Shown: positions 7,831-15,928 of the stretch, in pieces
Layout: every line of letters starts with the position of its first letter
How positions within the stretch are numbered: position 1 is the first letter of the stretch
NCBI GenBank assembly: GCA_016719855.1
Contig: JADJYH010000044.1
Coordinates: 1-58,905 of the forward strand
Source: Saprospiraceae bacterium
Lineage (GTDB): Bacteria; Bacteroidota; Bacteroidia; Chitinophagales; Saprospiraceae
Reading direction: 5' to 3'
DNA: 58,905 nt
The notes under the pieces: generated by a model
Database searches by the model: none
What the model was told of the DNA's origin: nothing
The model's input: the letters and a program-made list of their open reading frames with translations, nothing else
Position numbers and translations under genes: made by a program

Positions 7831-9014
7831 TTAATTGTTAATATTTTCAACAATAACCCGCTCCAGTTCCTTCATACTCTCTTCGGTATATCCAACCTTT
7901 GCGTAAATAATTTTGCCTTCTTTCACCAGATAAATAGTCGGGAACGATTTAACCAGATATTTGGAAGCCATCTCTTTATCTGAAAACAACAATGGATAAC
8001 TGATGTCCATTTTAGCTTTAAATTTCTGGAGGGTCTCCTGCTTTTGGGTTGGATTATCGAAGGTATTTAAACCATACACCACAAAACCGGCTGACCTATA
8101 CCTTTTATACAATTCTTCCAGCTTGGGCATGGCCCGCAGGCAGGGTGCGCAAGCCAAATGCCAGAAATCCAATAAGATGATTTCGCCTTGCCGGGTGGTT
8201 TGGTCAACCCTTTGCGGCGCACCGTCCATATCAACCGCCTCCAGGGGATAAACGGGGTTCCTACTTTGAGCAAGTCAAAGTTCATGGCAGGTGGCATGAA
8301 AATATCCACCTTGTAATCGTCCGGGTATTGAAGCGATGCAAACGAATCGGCGGTCAGTTCATCTCCTGGCCTTAGATTTTTGAGCCAAACCTCTGAATAT
8401 TCATCCTGTATGTCCTGAAATTTGGCAAAAGTCTCCACCCTGACCGGGTACATCGTTTCGGGTTCAAGGTAAACACTGACATTGAGCAAGGTTATTTCTT
8501 CATTGGTGGGCAGGGAGAAGGCAATCTTCCATACTTTGGTTGCCCTGAGGATTACTTCGCTGACACGCCAGTCGGTTCCATCCGCTATGTAACCGCTGAA
8601 AGGTTTTTCGGAATACAGGAAGCTGGGAATGCACTCTCTTCTGATGTTGTTTTTTGCAAACTTTTTACCGGTAATGAGCGGGCTGTCTTTTATCACACCT
8701 TTCCGGTCATGGCCTATCATTAAAAATTCATAGCCATTGTAAATCCTTTCTTCATTTTGGTTAAATAACCGTGCATAATATCCCAGTACAGTATCTGTAG
8801 GAACTTTCAGTATTTCACAATTATAAGAAAGGTATTCTGTCGTATCTGTATTGTCAAAGTATTTGATGCGGTACTTTGTGGCATAAGTAAATGCCTTGCT
8901 TTTGCTGATGCTTTCGGCGGAACGCTGAAGCGGTTCCTTTCCATTTAGTTGTTGGCCAACGGCAGTTGTTGCAATGCAAATCATTAAAAAGAACAGTACA
9001 ATAGGTGACTTCAT
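7831..9014 (-). CDS. Secreted TlpA/thioredoxin-like protein with N-terminal lipoprotein-carrier-like domain, one frameshift
   Basis: The start at 9014 gives a signal peptide (PIVLFFLMICIATTAVGQ). Residues ~25-245 form a beta-rich domain with the pattern of LolA-like proteins (FTYATKYRIKYFDNTDTTEY, then PVRVETFAKFQDIQDEYSEV). In the second frame a thioredoxin fold follows: EIILLDFWHLACAPCLRAMP carries the redox CAPC motif, with the cis-Pro in KSFPTIYLV and ending at 7831. The frames join if the GGGG at 8244-8247 (CCCC in the gene) should have five bases (TPFIPLEAVDMDGAP). The total is about 395 residues, acting in the periplasm in thiol-disulfide exchange. The stop codon lies directly against the duplicated REPIN/RAYT segment. 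Confidence 0.75.
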
Positions 9015-9575
9015 ACTATTAATAGGTTATTCGTTAATAGCGCCCGTATTTATTAGGTACCATCAGGTGGCACAGACCCCGCTGGCAATGTTTCGATGTT
9101 TTATTGACGAAACAATACTTCTAAAAACGGAGTGATGCGTGATTTAGTGTGAGGTGAAATAACCTTAAACAACTTAGACAGTGTGCGGAAATTTAAAGGG
9201 TTGGGAGTCGTTCCTACCCTCTGGCACAGGGTCTTCCCCTACGTCACGCTGGTTCAAGTCCCCGCTGACCCACTACCTGTTAATTGAAAGCGCCCTGCTC
9301 GTCTCGAGCCCTGCTCGTCTCGAGCCATGCTCGTTGACGGGCTTTCGTGGTGGCCTCAGGCCGCTCCCGACTTTAGGTCGGGACAGGCAGTGCGCAGGTC
9401 AAACATACCTTTCGTCCAACAAAAAAGCCCAGCCTCCCGGCCAGGCTTTATCTGATATTCATCATACAGAATAGGCTTCCAAATTAGTTATCTTTCAATT
9501 CAAAATTCAAGCTTTTTCAAAGCCCCAAAGTTGGCAATAGCTGAGGGATTTTTAATGAATTCTAAAAAGAACTGA
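9015..9575. other. Intergenic region with REP half-copy and 16-bp tandem repeats
   Basis: No gene is seen. It holds a REP-like half site (CGCTGGTTCAAGTCC, about 9247-9261; another at 2261-2275), three head-to-tail copies of a GCCCTGCTCGTCTCGA-type unit (9291-9338, the third diverged), and a CCCGAC/GTCGGG hairpin at 9367-9383. A terminator lies at 9421-9450. Confidence 0.6.
9421..9450 (-). terminator. Rho-independent terminator
   Basis: On the minus strand AAAGCCTGGCC and GGCTGGGCTT pair around a short loop, followed by TTTTTTG. It lies 125 bp past mlaD and probably ends the mla transcript. Its sequence closely resembles the terminator at 1031-1060. Confidence 0.65.
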
Positions 9576-10574
9576 TTAATCCAGCTTTCCCTTCTCCTTT
9601 TTCTTGAAATAACGCCTTAATAAAAAATTGTGCTGAAGTGCTTCAAGGTCTTCATCCAGTTTATAACTGCTAGTTTCCAAATTTTTCAACGTATTCTTCA
9701 TGGAGGCCGCAGAAGCTGGGTCATTTAATAATAAGCCTACCGCATTGTCCTTGTCGTTTAACTTGCCACTTGCCGTGCTTAGGTTTGCAGCAAACTGATT
9801 TACGGAACCTGCTGCTTTTCGCAATTCTGTCAATGATTTATTGATGCTGCTGTACATAAGCGTATCAGCTACTAGGTCGTTGATAGAATTACCTGGCTTA
9901 TTTATTTTACTTGAAAATTCCTGAAAGTTTGAGATAACATACTTACTGTTTTCCGAGACCACCTTTAAGTTTGCAACGGTTAACTGTAAATCAGTCATCG
10001 TTTCATTCAGTTTAACCGCAATGGTTGGGTCGTTTAAAAGTGCGCCCAGCGTCCCCTCGCCACTATCTATTTTTTTGCTAATGCTCTTGAAATCGGTGGT
10101 GATAGCCTCAAAGTTCTTATTGCTGACTTGCAAGGTCGCCAACATATCGTCTGTGCTGAGTCCATTCTCTACGCTTAAAACGTCATCCTCTACAATATGG
10201 CCCGCAGCTGGTGTCCCGCCATAAATAATTATTATCTTGTTGCCGATTAACCCATCTGAACCAATTTTTGCTTTCGAATCTTTGTGAATATATTCCTTTG
10301 CATCGTTCTCGATGTGCATGGTAACTTGGACTTGATAATCACTTTGAAAGCTTATTTTTTTCACGGTTCCAATTTTCACGCCTGAAAGCCAGATGTTTCC
10401 ACCTGACTGCAAACCACTGACATCTTTGAAATAAGCGTTAACGACAAACGTTTTTGCAAAGGTTTTTTTCTGGCCACCCAAAGTGAATATAGTGACCATC
10501 AATATCAACAACCCAATAAAAATAAATATCCCGACTTTCACCGTTTGGTTATTCTCGAATAATTTCATTTGCAT
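9576..10574 (-). CDS. mlaD: MlaD/MCE-domain substrate-binding protein of a lipid ABC transporter
   Basis: The 332-residue protein starts with a single N-terminal anchor (VGIFIFIGLLILMVTIFTLGG). An MCE domain follows at about 36-120 (VVNAYFKDVSGLQSGGNIWL, then VKIGTVKKISF, and GSDGLIGNKIIIIYGG). The C-terminal 200 residues are helical and rich in Leu/Asn/Ser repeats, as in periplasmic MCE helices. MlaD hexamers pass phospholipids between the MlaFE ABC transporter in the inner membrane and the outer membrane. The start overlaps the end of mlaF by 26 bp; a second Met two codons in is equally possible. It is the last gene of the mlaE-mlaF-mlaD operon. Confidence 0.9.
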   Translation of the reverse strand: MQMKLFENNQTVKVGIFIFIGLLILMVTIFTLGGQKKTFAKTFVVNAYFKDVSGLQSGGNIWLSGVKIGTVKKISFQSDYQVQVTMHIENDAKEYIHKDSKAKIGSDGLIGNKIIIIYGGTPAAGHIVEDDVLSVENGLSTDDMLATLQVSNKNFEAITTDFKSISKKIDSGEGTLGALLNDPTIAVKLNETMTDLQLTVANLKVVSENSKYVISNFQEFSSKINKPGNSINDLVADTLMYSSINKSLTELRKAAGSVNQFAANLSTASGKLNDKDNAVGLLLNDPASAASMKNTLKNLETSSYKLDEDLEALQHNFLLRRYFKKKEKGKLD

Positions 10575-11343
10575 TTATAAAATTGTAGGCATGAAAAGCT
10601 TTTATGTCGGTATTGCTAGACCTAAAAACTTCATCAAAACTACCTGTTATGAAAAATTTGCCATCCAACATGACGGCTACCCTGTTTGAGGTTTCCTTTG
10701 CACACGTAAGGTCGTGCGTAATGATTATGGAGCTCGTATTGTATCGCTCCTGCACCTCAACGATTAGATTATTTATTTCAATACAAGTGATGGGGTCAAG
10801 TCCAGATGTGGGTTCATCATAGAGCATAATCTCTGGTTTCAGTATTAAAGTACGGGCTATGCCAATTCTTTTACGTTGCCCTCCCGATAGTTCTGAAGGC
10901 ATTTGGTCAATGGTTTGAGGCAATCCTACGTCATCCAGCACCGCTTCGACGGCATCGTCAATTTCTTTTTTGGTTAAGTTGCGCCTATTTCTCGTCAGAG
11001 GAAATTCCAAGTTCTTCCTTACCGTCATGCTATCGTATAAAGCACTGCTCTGAAAAGAAAACCCTATTTTCAACCTCAGCGCCTGCAACGCTTTCTTGTC
11101 TAACTTATCAACTTCTTGCCCAAGCACCTTCACCACACCACTATCTGGCTTCAACAAACCGACAATAATTTTAATCAACACCGATTTGCCACTTCCTGAG
11201 CGACCTAGCACCGCAAGGTTTTCTCCTTTGAATATATCAACACTAATTCCGTTGAGCACATCAAGCGTACCAAAGGATTTCTTTAAGCCTGTTATTGCAA
11301 TCACAACATTGTTGATGTCAATTTTTGAGTCCTCTTTATTCAT
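10549..11343 (-). CDS. mlaF: MlaF-type ABC transporter ATP-binding protein
   Basis: The 264-residue nucleotide-binding subunit shows the full motif set: Walker A LGRSGSGKS near residue 53, Q-loop FSFQSSALYDSMTV, signature LSGGQRKRIGIAR, Walker B IMLYDEPTSGLDP and H-loop IIITHD. The S-x-ALYDSMTVRKNLEFP stretch is characteristic of MlaF rather than other importers. It powers lipid movement through MlaE in the cytoplasmic membrane. It lies 41 bp after mlaE and overlaps mlaD, so the three are surely co-transcribed and translationally linked. The conserved D-x-T-S-G-L-D-P-I-T element is intact, with no missing catalytic residue. Confidence 0.93.
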   Translation of the reverse strand: MNKEDSKIDINNVVIAITGLKKSFGTLDVLNGISVDIFKGENLAVLGRSGSGKSVLIKIIVGLLKPDSGVVKVLGQEVDKLDKKALQALRLKIGFSFQSSALYDSMTVRKNLEFPLTRNRRNLTKKEIDDAVEAVLDDVGLPQTIDQMPSELSGGQRKRIGIARTLILKPEIMLYDEPTSGLDPITCIEINNLIVEVQERYNTSSIIITHDLTCAKETSNRVAVMLDGKFFITGSFDEVFRSSNTDIKAFHAYNFINANEIIRE

Positions 11344-11384
11344 TTACAAATGATTGCATAATTTTTCATGGATTAATTTATCGC

Positions 11385-12242
11385 TTACCTGATGGTGTTT
11401 ATAAGCTGCACAATTGTTATCTCTTCTATGAAAATAAGATACATGGATATTACAACTGCAAGATTCGCTGCCCTGCCGACACCCTGTGTCCCGTTCTGTG
11501 CATTATAACCTTGATAGCATCCTGCTACCCCAATAGTAAAGCCAAAACAAAGGGCTTTGAAAAGGGAGGCGTATATGTCCAAAAAGACAATAGAGGAAAA
11601 TGCGCTTTTAAAAAAAGCAGGGAAGCTGGTTGATTCGTTCTGGTAAACATTCAGGAAGGACCCCATCATACCTACAAAACCAGTGTACAATATCAAGACT
11701 GGCATCATGAAAGTAGTGGCAATAATACGGGTAGTCACTAAAAACTTGAAAGGATTTGTTCCCGAAACTTCCATGGCGTCAATCTGTTCCGTAACTTTCA
11801 TGGAACCCAACTCTGCCCCAATGTTGGAGCCTACTTTTCCAGCAACAATTAAGGCGGTGACCAACGGAGCAAGAGCACGTATTACCGCTATGGCCACTAA
11901 TGATGGCAACCATGAGCTTGCCCCAAACACCGATAAAGAAGGCCGAGATTGAGTGGTAAAAACAATACCGGTTACTAATCCGGTCAATGAGACTAAGGCC
12001 AAGGATTTTGAGCCTACCTTATAACATTGGTTGACGATTTCTTTGAACTCGAAGGGACCAGAAAAAGCTTCTTTGAAAAACTGAAGAATAAAAATAGCAA
12101 CGCTATAAATGTCCCCAAAAAATGCATCCATTTTATGGGAAATTACATGCTTTTTTTTTAATGAAATATTAGGCCCTGTTTCCAATGATAAACTTTTAAT
12201 GCTTGGCTCATGACGTTTTGAGTGAAAACATGAAAATCTCAA
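11385..12242 (-). CDS. mlaE: MlaE-type ABC transporter permease
   Basis: The 285-residue reading carries the MlaE/Ttg2B core: FKEIVNQCYKVGSKSLALVS, LTGLVTGIVFTTQSRPSLSVFG, then the signature IRALAPLVTALIVAGKVGSNIGAELGSM (written across two helices) and TEQIDAMEVSGTNPFKFLV. Five or six transmembrane segments are visible. The N-terminal 37 residues are polar and atypical; Met38 (MDAFFGDIYSV) is the likelier start, which would place it at 12131. It forms the membrane channel part of the phospholipid transporter with mlaF and mlaD downstream. A TAATTTTG -7-like box lies at 12451-12458 on the same strand. Confidence 0.88.
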   Translation of the reverse strand: MRFSCFHSKRHEPSIKSLSLETGPNISLKKKHVISHKMDAFFGDIYSVAIFILQFFKEAFSGPFEFKEIVNQCYKVGSKSLALVSLTGLVTGIVFTTQSRPSLSVFGASSWLPSLVAIAVIRALAPLVTALIVAGKVGSNIGAELGSMKVTEQIDAMEVSGTNPFKFLVTTRIIATTFMMPVLILYTGFVGMMGSFLNVYQNESTSFPAFFKSAFSSIVFLDIYASLFKALCFGFTIGVAGCYQGYNAQNGTQGVGRAANLAVVISMYLIFIEEITIVQLINTIR

Positions 12243-12260
12243 GCCAATATAACCCCTTAT

Positions 12261-12290
12261 CGCCGCCTGCCTGTCGACAGGCAGGCGGCG
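12261..12290. repeat. 30-bp perfect palindrome
   Basis: CGCCGCCTGCCTGTC is followed directly by its reverse complement. A second hairpin (TTGGAGTGG, loop, CCACTCCAA) lies at 12312-12334. Both sit in the leader of the mla operon and may be REP-type insertions or attenuating hairpins. The rest of 12335-12771 shows no gene; a TAATTTTG box (minus strand, 12451-12458) is the only promoter-like element. Confidence 0.75.
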
Positions 12291-12771
12291 ACTTTACGGG
12301 GGTGGGATATTTTGGAGTGGTTGCGCCACTCCAAGCACCTTGCTTTCACGCTAAAACGTCACGAACCCAATTCTTTCCAAACTTCATTCAAATGACTTTC
12401 CCAACCTTTGATATGGAAAAACCAATAGAGGTTTGAATGGAATTTAAATGCAAAATTACGCAGTATTTCATGGATAGTCGTTACACAATAGTTTTATTAA
12501 TTTACATCATTCACACAAAAAAATGGCAGCACCAATGATTGATGTTGCCACTCGCAAGGCTAAATGCAGTCTCAAAAAGGATCAAAACACCTGTCCCAAA
12601 CTAGTGCCCGACAATTCGCCGAGTGAAAAACAGCTTAGTCCCACTTTCCGATGAAACCCCTTCCTCTAAAGATTCTAGTGTCTGCTTGTTGAATTCAAAA
12701 GGCTTTGTGGAAACCGTAAGCAACTTTTATATCGAATAGGCAAGGGAATTATAAGCACCCTCTCCCCATTC

Positions 12772-14304
12772 TCACCGAACCTCACTGTTCTCCTTTATCC
12801 GGTACGCCGAAGGCGTCATCCCGATTTCCTTTTTGAAGTACCTGTTGAAGGAGGCCTTATTGTTGAACCCCGCTTCATAGGCGATTTGGATGATGGTATA
12901 ATGGTTGAAACTTGTATCCGCCAAAAGCCGCTTGACATGTTCAACCCGGTATTTATTGATGAGTTCAAAGAAGTTGACGCCGTGATGCTCGTTGATGACC
13001 TGCGACAATTGGTGATAACTAATATCGAGGTAGGCCGCTAAATCGGCGAGTCGCAACTCATTTTCCTTGAAAACCTGCTCCTCCTGCATCAGGCGTTCCA
13101 TTCGCCGTTTGATGGATTCGCTGGCGGCTGGTGTCAGGCTGGAGGACTGGTATTTTTTCACTGGCAGGAAGTTGCCGATTGGCTCGCTGCTGAACACCCG
13201 TTTTTGAACCAAGCCCATATATGCAACCACCAATATACCTAGCGCCATGACAAAACTAATGGCATAGTCCCATTCCGGATTGAAAAACGAGCATCGCACT
13301 AGTATGAAGTAGGATATAAAAGCCGTTGTGTAGAGTAACATGCCCCACGCTACAAGCTTGGTCCAAATCTTGATATTAGCATCTACCTGCCACTCATTTT
13401 TTGTCATAGAATAAATGAACACGGAATAAAACAAGAGATGTCCAGTAAGCAGGATGGGCGAAGTGCCAATTATATATAAATCGGTCGAAATACCTGTATT
13501 TACTGCAAAACTGGACAGAATGACGGGAAGCGTCAGCAAGCCAGAAACCATTGGTATGACATAGTGGGTAGTCAACTCCTTGGCTGTATATTCTTCCTTA
13601 AATATGTCCTTTAAATAAAAATATAGGGAAGGCCCAATCAACAAGGTCAGGAATTGCCAAACGTTTTGGAGGTAGGGGAAAAAGGCTACATACCCCGTCC
13701 ACATCAAGACATAAGAAACGAGTATCAACCCAAAAGAAAACATGACCACGGCCAGTCGCTTTTCTCCTGCGGAAAACCTCGATTTCCCAAACAACAATAT
13801 AAAGCCAATCAAAAGCCCCAATACCGCTGTTGTGCCGAGCAGGCCAGTCCAGACATTGAAGCTCGGCGCCAATGATTCTTTCAGCCGAATAAACGCTTCG
13901 CTCGTTTTTGCCAATTGGTCGAATTCCTTTTGCGTCAGCATCTTGTAGGTTAAGTTGCCCGATGGGATGGCTTGCAGGCAGATCATGGCCACACTATCCT
14001 GGCGCAAGGCTGCATGGCATTTTGCCTCCCAAAAACTGGCAAGATGTTGTTGCTGCGCCCCCATCAGTCGCACCTCCTGAAACAGGGCCATCGCCCGCTC
14101 CAGGTTTCCATTGTGGTAAAAACAGACCGCTCCGTTGAACTTCATTTTCTCACTAAGCAGGGGCGTTATCTCCAGTTCCGCTGCTATTTTGCTGCACGCT
14201 TGATTCGACACCGCCGACGCCAAAGCACCGTCAGAAAGTTGTCCGAAAACAAGGCCGACATTGAAAACGAAACCGAGCAAAATTAGAAGCTGTTGATATT
14301 TCAT
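12772..14304 (-). CDS. Membrane-bound AraC-family transcriptional regulator
   Basis: I place the start at the Met at 14304 (MKYQQLLILLGFVFNVGLVFGQ, a signal-type helix); an ATG four codons upstream is possible. Residues ~20-130 form a short helical, TPR-like periplasmic segment (ACSKIAAELEITPLL, FYHNGNLERAMALFQEVRLM). Seven or eight hydrophobic helices follow between ~145 and 375. The C-terminal ~115 residues are an AraC HTH: RLADLAAYLDISYHQLSQVI for the first helix-turn-helix, then IIQIAYEAGFNNKASFNRYF for the second, ending KKEIGMTPSAYR. It probably senses an envelope signal and controls transcription directly. It follows the NHL/T9SS gene by about 30 bp and may be co-transcribed with it. 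Confidence 0.88.
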   Translation of the reverse strand: MKYQQLLILLGFVFNVGLVFGQLSDGALASAVSNQACSKIAAELEITPLLSEKMKFNGAVCFYHNGNLERAMALFQEVRLMGAQQQHLASFWEAKCHAALRQDSVAMICLQAIPSGNLTYKMLTQKEFDQLAKTSEAFIRLKESLAPSFNVWTGLLGTTAVLGLLIGFILLFGKSRFSAGEKRLAVVMFSFGLILVSYVLMWTGYVAFFPYLQNVWQFLTLLIGPSLYFYLKDIFKEEYTAKELTTHYVIPMVSGLLTLPVILSSFAVNTGISTDLYIIGTSPILLTGHLLFYSVFIYSMTKNEWQVDANIKIWTKLVAWGMLLYTTAFISYFILVRCSFFNPEWDYAISFVMALGILVVAYMGLVQKRVFSSEPIGNFLPVKKYQSSSLTPAASESIKRRMERLMQEEQVFKENELRLADLAAYLDISYHQLSQVINEHHGVNFFELINKYRVEHVKRLLADTSFNHYTIIQIAYEAGFNNKASFNRYFKKEIGMTPSAYRIKENSEVR

Positions 14305-14337
14305 TGCAATTATCATCGGTTGGCGTAAATACCTCCA

Positions 14338-15459
14338 TTACTGCTGCACCACCACCTTCTGCCGCACCATCCTACCATCCGCCAATTTCGCAGCAATAAA
14401 GTAAACTCCATTGCCCAAATTGGAGGCGTCCCAGGTGGCGTTGTCCGCAAAATTAATTTTCCCGACAAACATCCCGGATGTATCAAACACTTCACAGGTT
14501 AACGCTGCCCCAAAAACCTGCGGGTTTGAAACCCGGAACTGATTGCCGATGGAGGGCGTCACGAAGTTGAAATCCTGTGCCACCTCCGGTGCATCGGACG
14601 GCGCAGTTGGCCGGAACACGACGGCATTTGGCGTGAGCAGCCCAAGTGTTCCGGCCGGTACGAGGTCATTGACAAATGCCCCGCTGGCATCGTAAACCCT
14701 GACTGAGGAAGTACCTCCGCTACCGATGACGATGTCGCCATTGGGCATAAAATCAACGCCTTCCCCTTGGGGCAAACCAGTAATGAATACCCCCATGAAA
14801 TTCCCATTACTGTCAAAGCGCTTGACAGCACTACCGTTGTAGTCCACCACCATGAGGTCTCCATTGTCCGCAAACCAGATATTGGTCGGCCCGGCAAGGT
14901 TGGTGCTGATGAAATTGCCGAGGTCAGCGCCGGTCGGGCTGAATTTCCTTACGTATTTGCCGTTGTAGGAAGACACGTAGAGGTTCCCCACAGCGTCCCA
15001 GTCAAGGCCAATGCTAGTGCCAACGCCCGTTGCCGTGAATTCATCCATGAAGCTGCCATCCAGTTTGTACCGCCGCACCTTGCCGTTGCCAACCCATTGC
15101 AAGACGTAGAGCAGGCTGTCGGGGCCAAGTTCCATGCGGGTCGGGCCGCCAATGTTCGTTGCGAACTCTTCTATAAACTCGCCTGTAGTAGCATGGAACT
15201 TGGAAATAGTGCCAGTATTCAGGTTGGTAACCAGCACGGTATTTTCACTTTCTACAAAAAAAATATCCTGCGGCCAACTAAGGTGCTCGGAAATAAACAC
15301 CTGTCCATTCTCGCCGTTTTGGTCAAATTTCAGGATTTGCCAAGGTGGCAGGTTAAAGTTGCCAGCATCGCTGATGTAAATGTCAAAGCTCTGGGCTGAA
15401 AGGGAGGTAATGCAACAGGTTGCAATGAACCCAACTAGTGTAAAATTTTTGATAGTCAT
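14338..15459 (-). CDS. NHL/six-bladed beta-propeller exoprotein with T9SS C-terminal sorting domain
   Basis: I prefer the Met at 15459 (MTIKNFTLVGFIATCCITSLSAQ), a clear signal peptide, over the ATG 12 codons earlier. The body is a propeller of repeated ~45-residue units, each with a G-x-I/V-x-K/R-F/Y-D/S-x-(T/N)-G core (TISKFHATTGEFIEEF, KVRRYKLDGSFMDEF, YVRKFSPTGADLGNF, AVKRFDSNGNFMGVF, SVRVYDASGAFVNDL). The last ~80 residues form a type A sorting domain (RVSNPQVFGAALTCEVFDTSG, then NGVYFIAAKLADGRMVRQKVVVQ), so the protein should be secreted by the type IX system and attached to the surface. The ligand is unknown. The AraC regulator lies directly downstream. Confidence 0.85.
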   Translation of the reverse strand: MTIKNFTLVGFIATCCITSLSAQSFDIYISDAGNFNLPPWQILKFDQNGENGQVFISEHLSWPQDIFFVESENTVLVTNLNTGTISKFHATTGEFIEEFATNIGGPTRMELGPDSLLYVLQWVGNGKVRRYKLDGSFMDEFTATGVGTSIGLDWDAVGNLYVSSYNGKYVRKFSPTGADLGNFISTNLAGPTNIWFADNGDLMVVDYNGSAVKRFDSNGNFMGVFITGLPQGEGVDFMPNGDIVIGSGGTSSVRVYDASGAFVNDLVPAGTLGLLTPNAVVFRPTAPSDAPEVAQDFNFVTPSIGNQFRVSNPQVFGAALTCEVFDTSGMFVGKINFADNATWDASNLGNGVYFIAAKLADGRMVRQKVVVQQ

Positions 15460-15565
15460 CGTAGCAATATTTTTGGTGAAATAAGGACAAATCAATGCCC
15501 TCGTTATGTTTTCAGCGTGTCATTTTATAAAGAATTACCCATTTTTTTGGAGGTTATAGTTCGCA

Positions 15566-15682
15566 CTAATAGGTTTTGTGCAAATCGAATCATGCCCCTT
15601 CTCGCCGCCTTCGGCGGCTCGTCGGGGGAGAGGGCTTTTGGGGCGTTCCGCCCCAAACCCCTGTTTGCACAAAACCTATTAG
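15566..15682. mobile_element. 117-bp terminal-inverted-repeat element (family C, copy 1)
   Basis: The perfect 19-bp ends CTAATAGGTTTTGTGCAAA (15566-15584) and its reverse complement (15664-15682) enclose two hairpins, CGCCGCC/GGCGGCT-like and TTTGGGGCG/CGCCCCAAA. It encodes nothing. A related copy is at 19265-19331, on the other side of the BNR gene. No clear target duplication is seen. The rest of 15496-15928 shows no gene. Confidence 0.7.
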
Positions 15683-15928
15683 CACACAGTACAGCAACTT
15701 CATTGTTCCGACACAAAATGGTTAAGGGTACGAGTCGGCACTTTTCAGCCACCGCACTAAATCACCAAACCACTTGGGCTAATGGCTTTTTCATGCTTTG
15801 ATTTGCCAACCACAAGAACCAGTTCGGTCTTTAGCCTCCAGGTGAAGTTCCACCACCGTTTTTTACCATTCCCAAAACCATGTATTATCTTGCCGCCAAA
15901 ACGATAATTTCTACAAAATTTAGACAAG

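Noticed and set aside
5000..9300. Complete EAD-based conflict operon
   Set aside because: Only one EAD protein is present. The neighbours (RAYT, redoxin) carry no EAD, NTPase or effector domain, so no full system can be claimed from this window.
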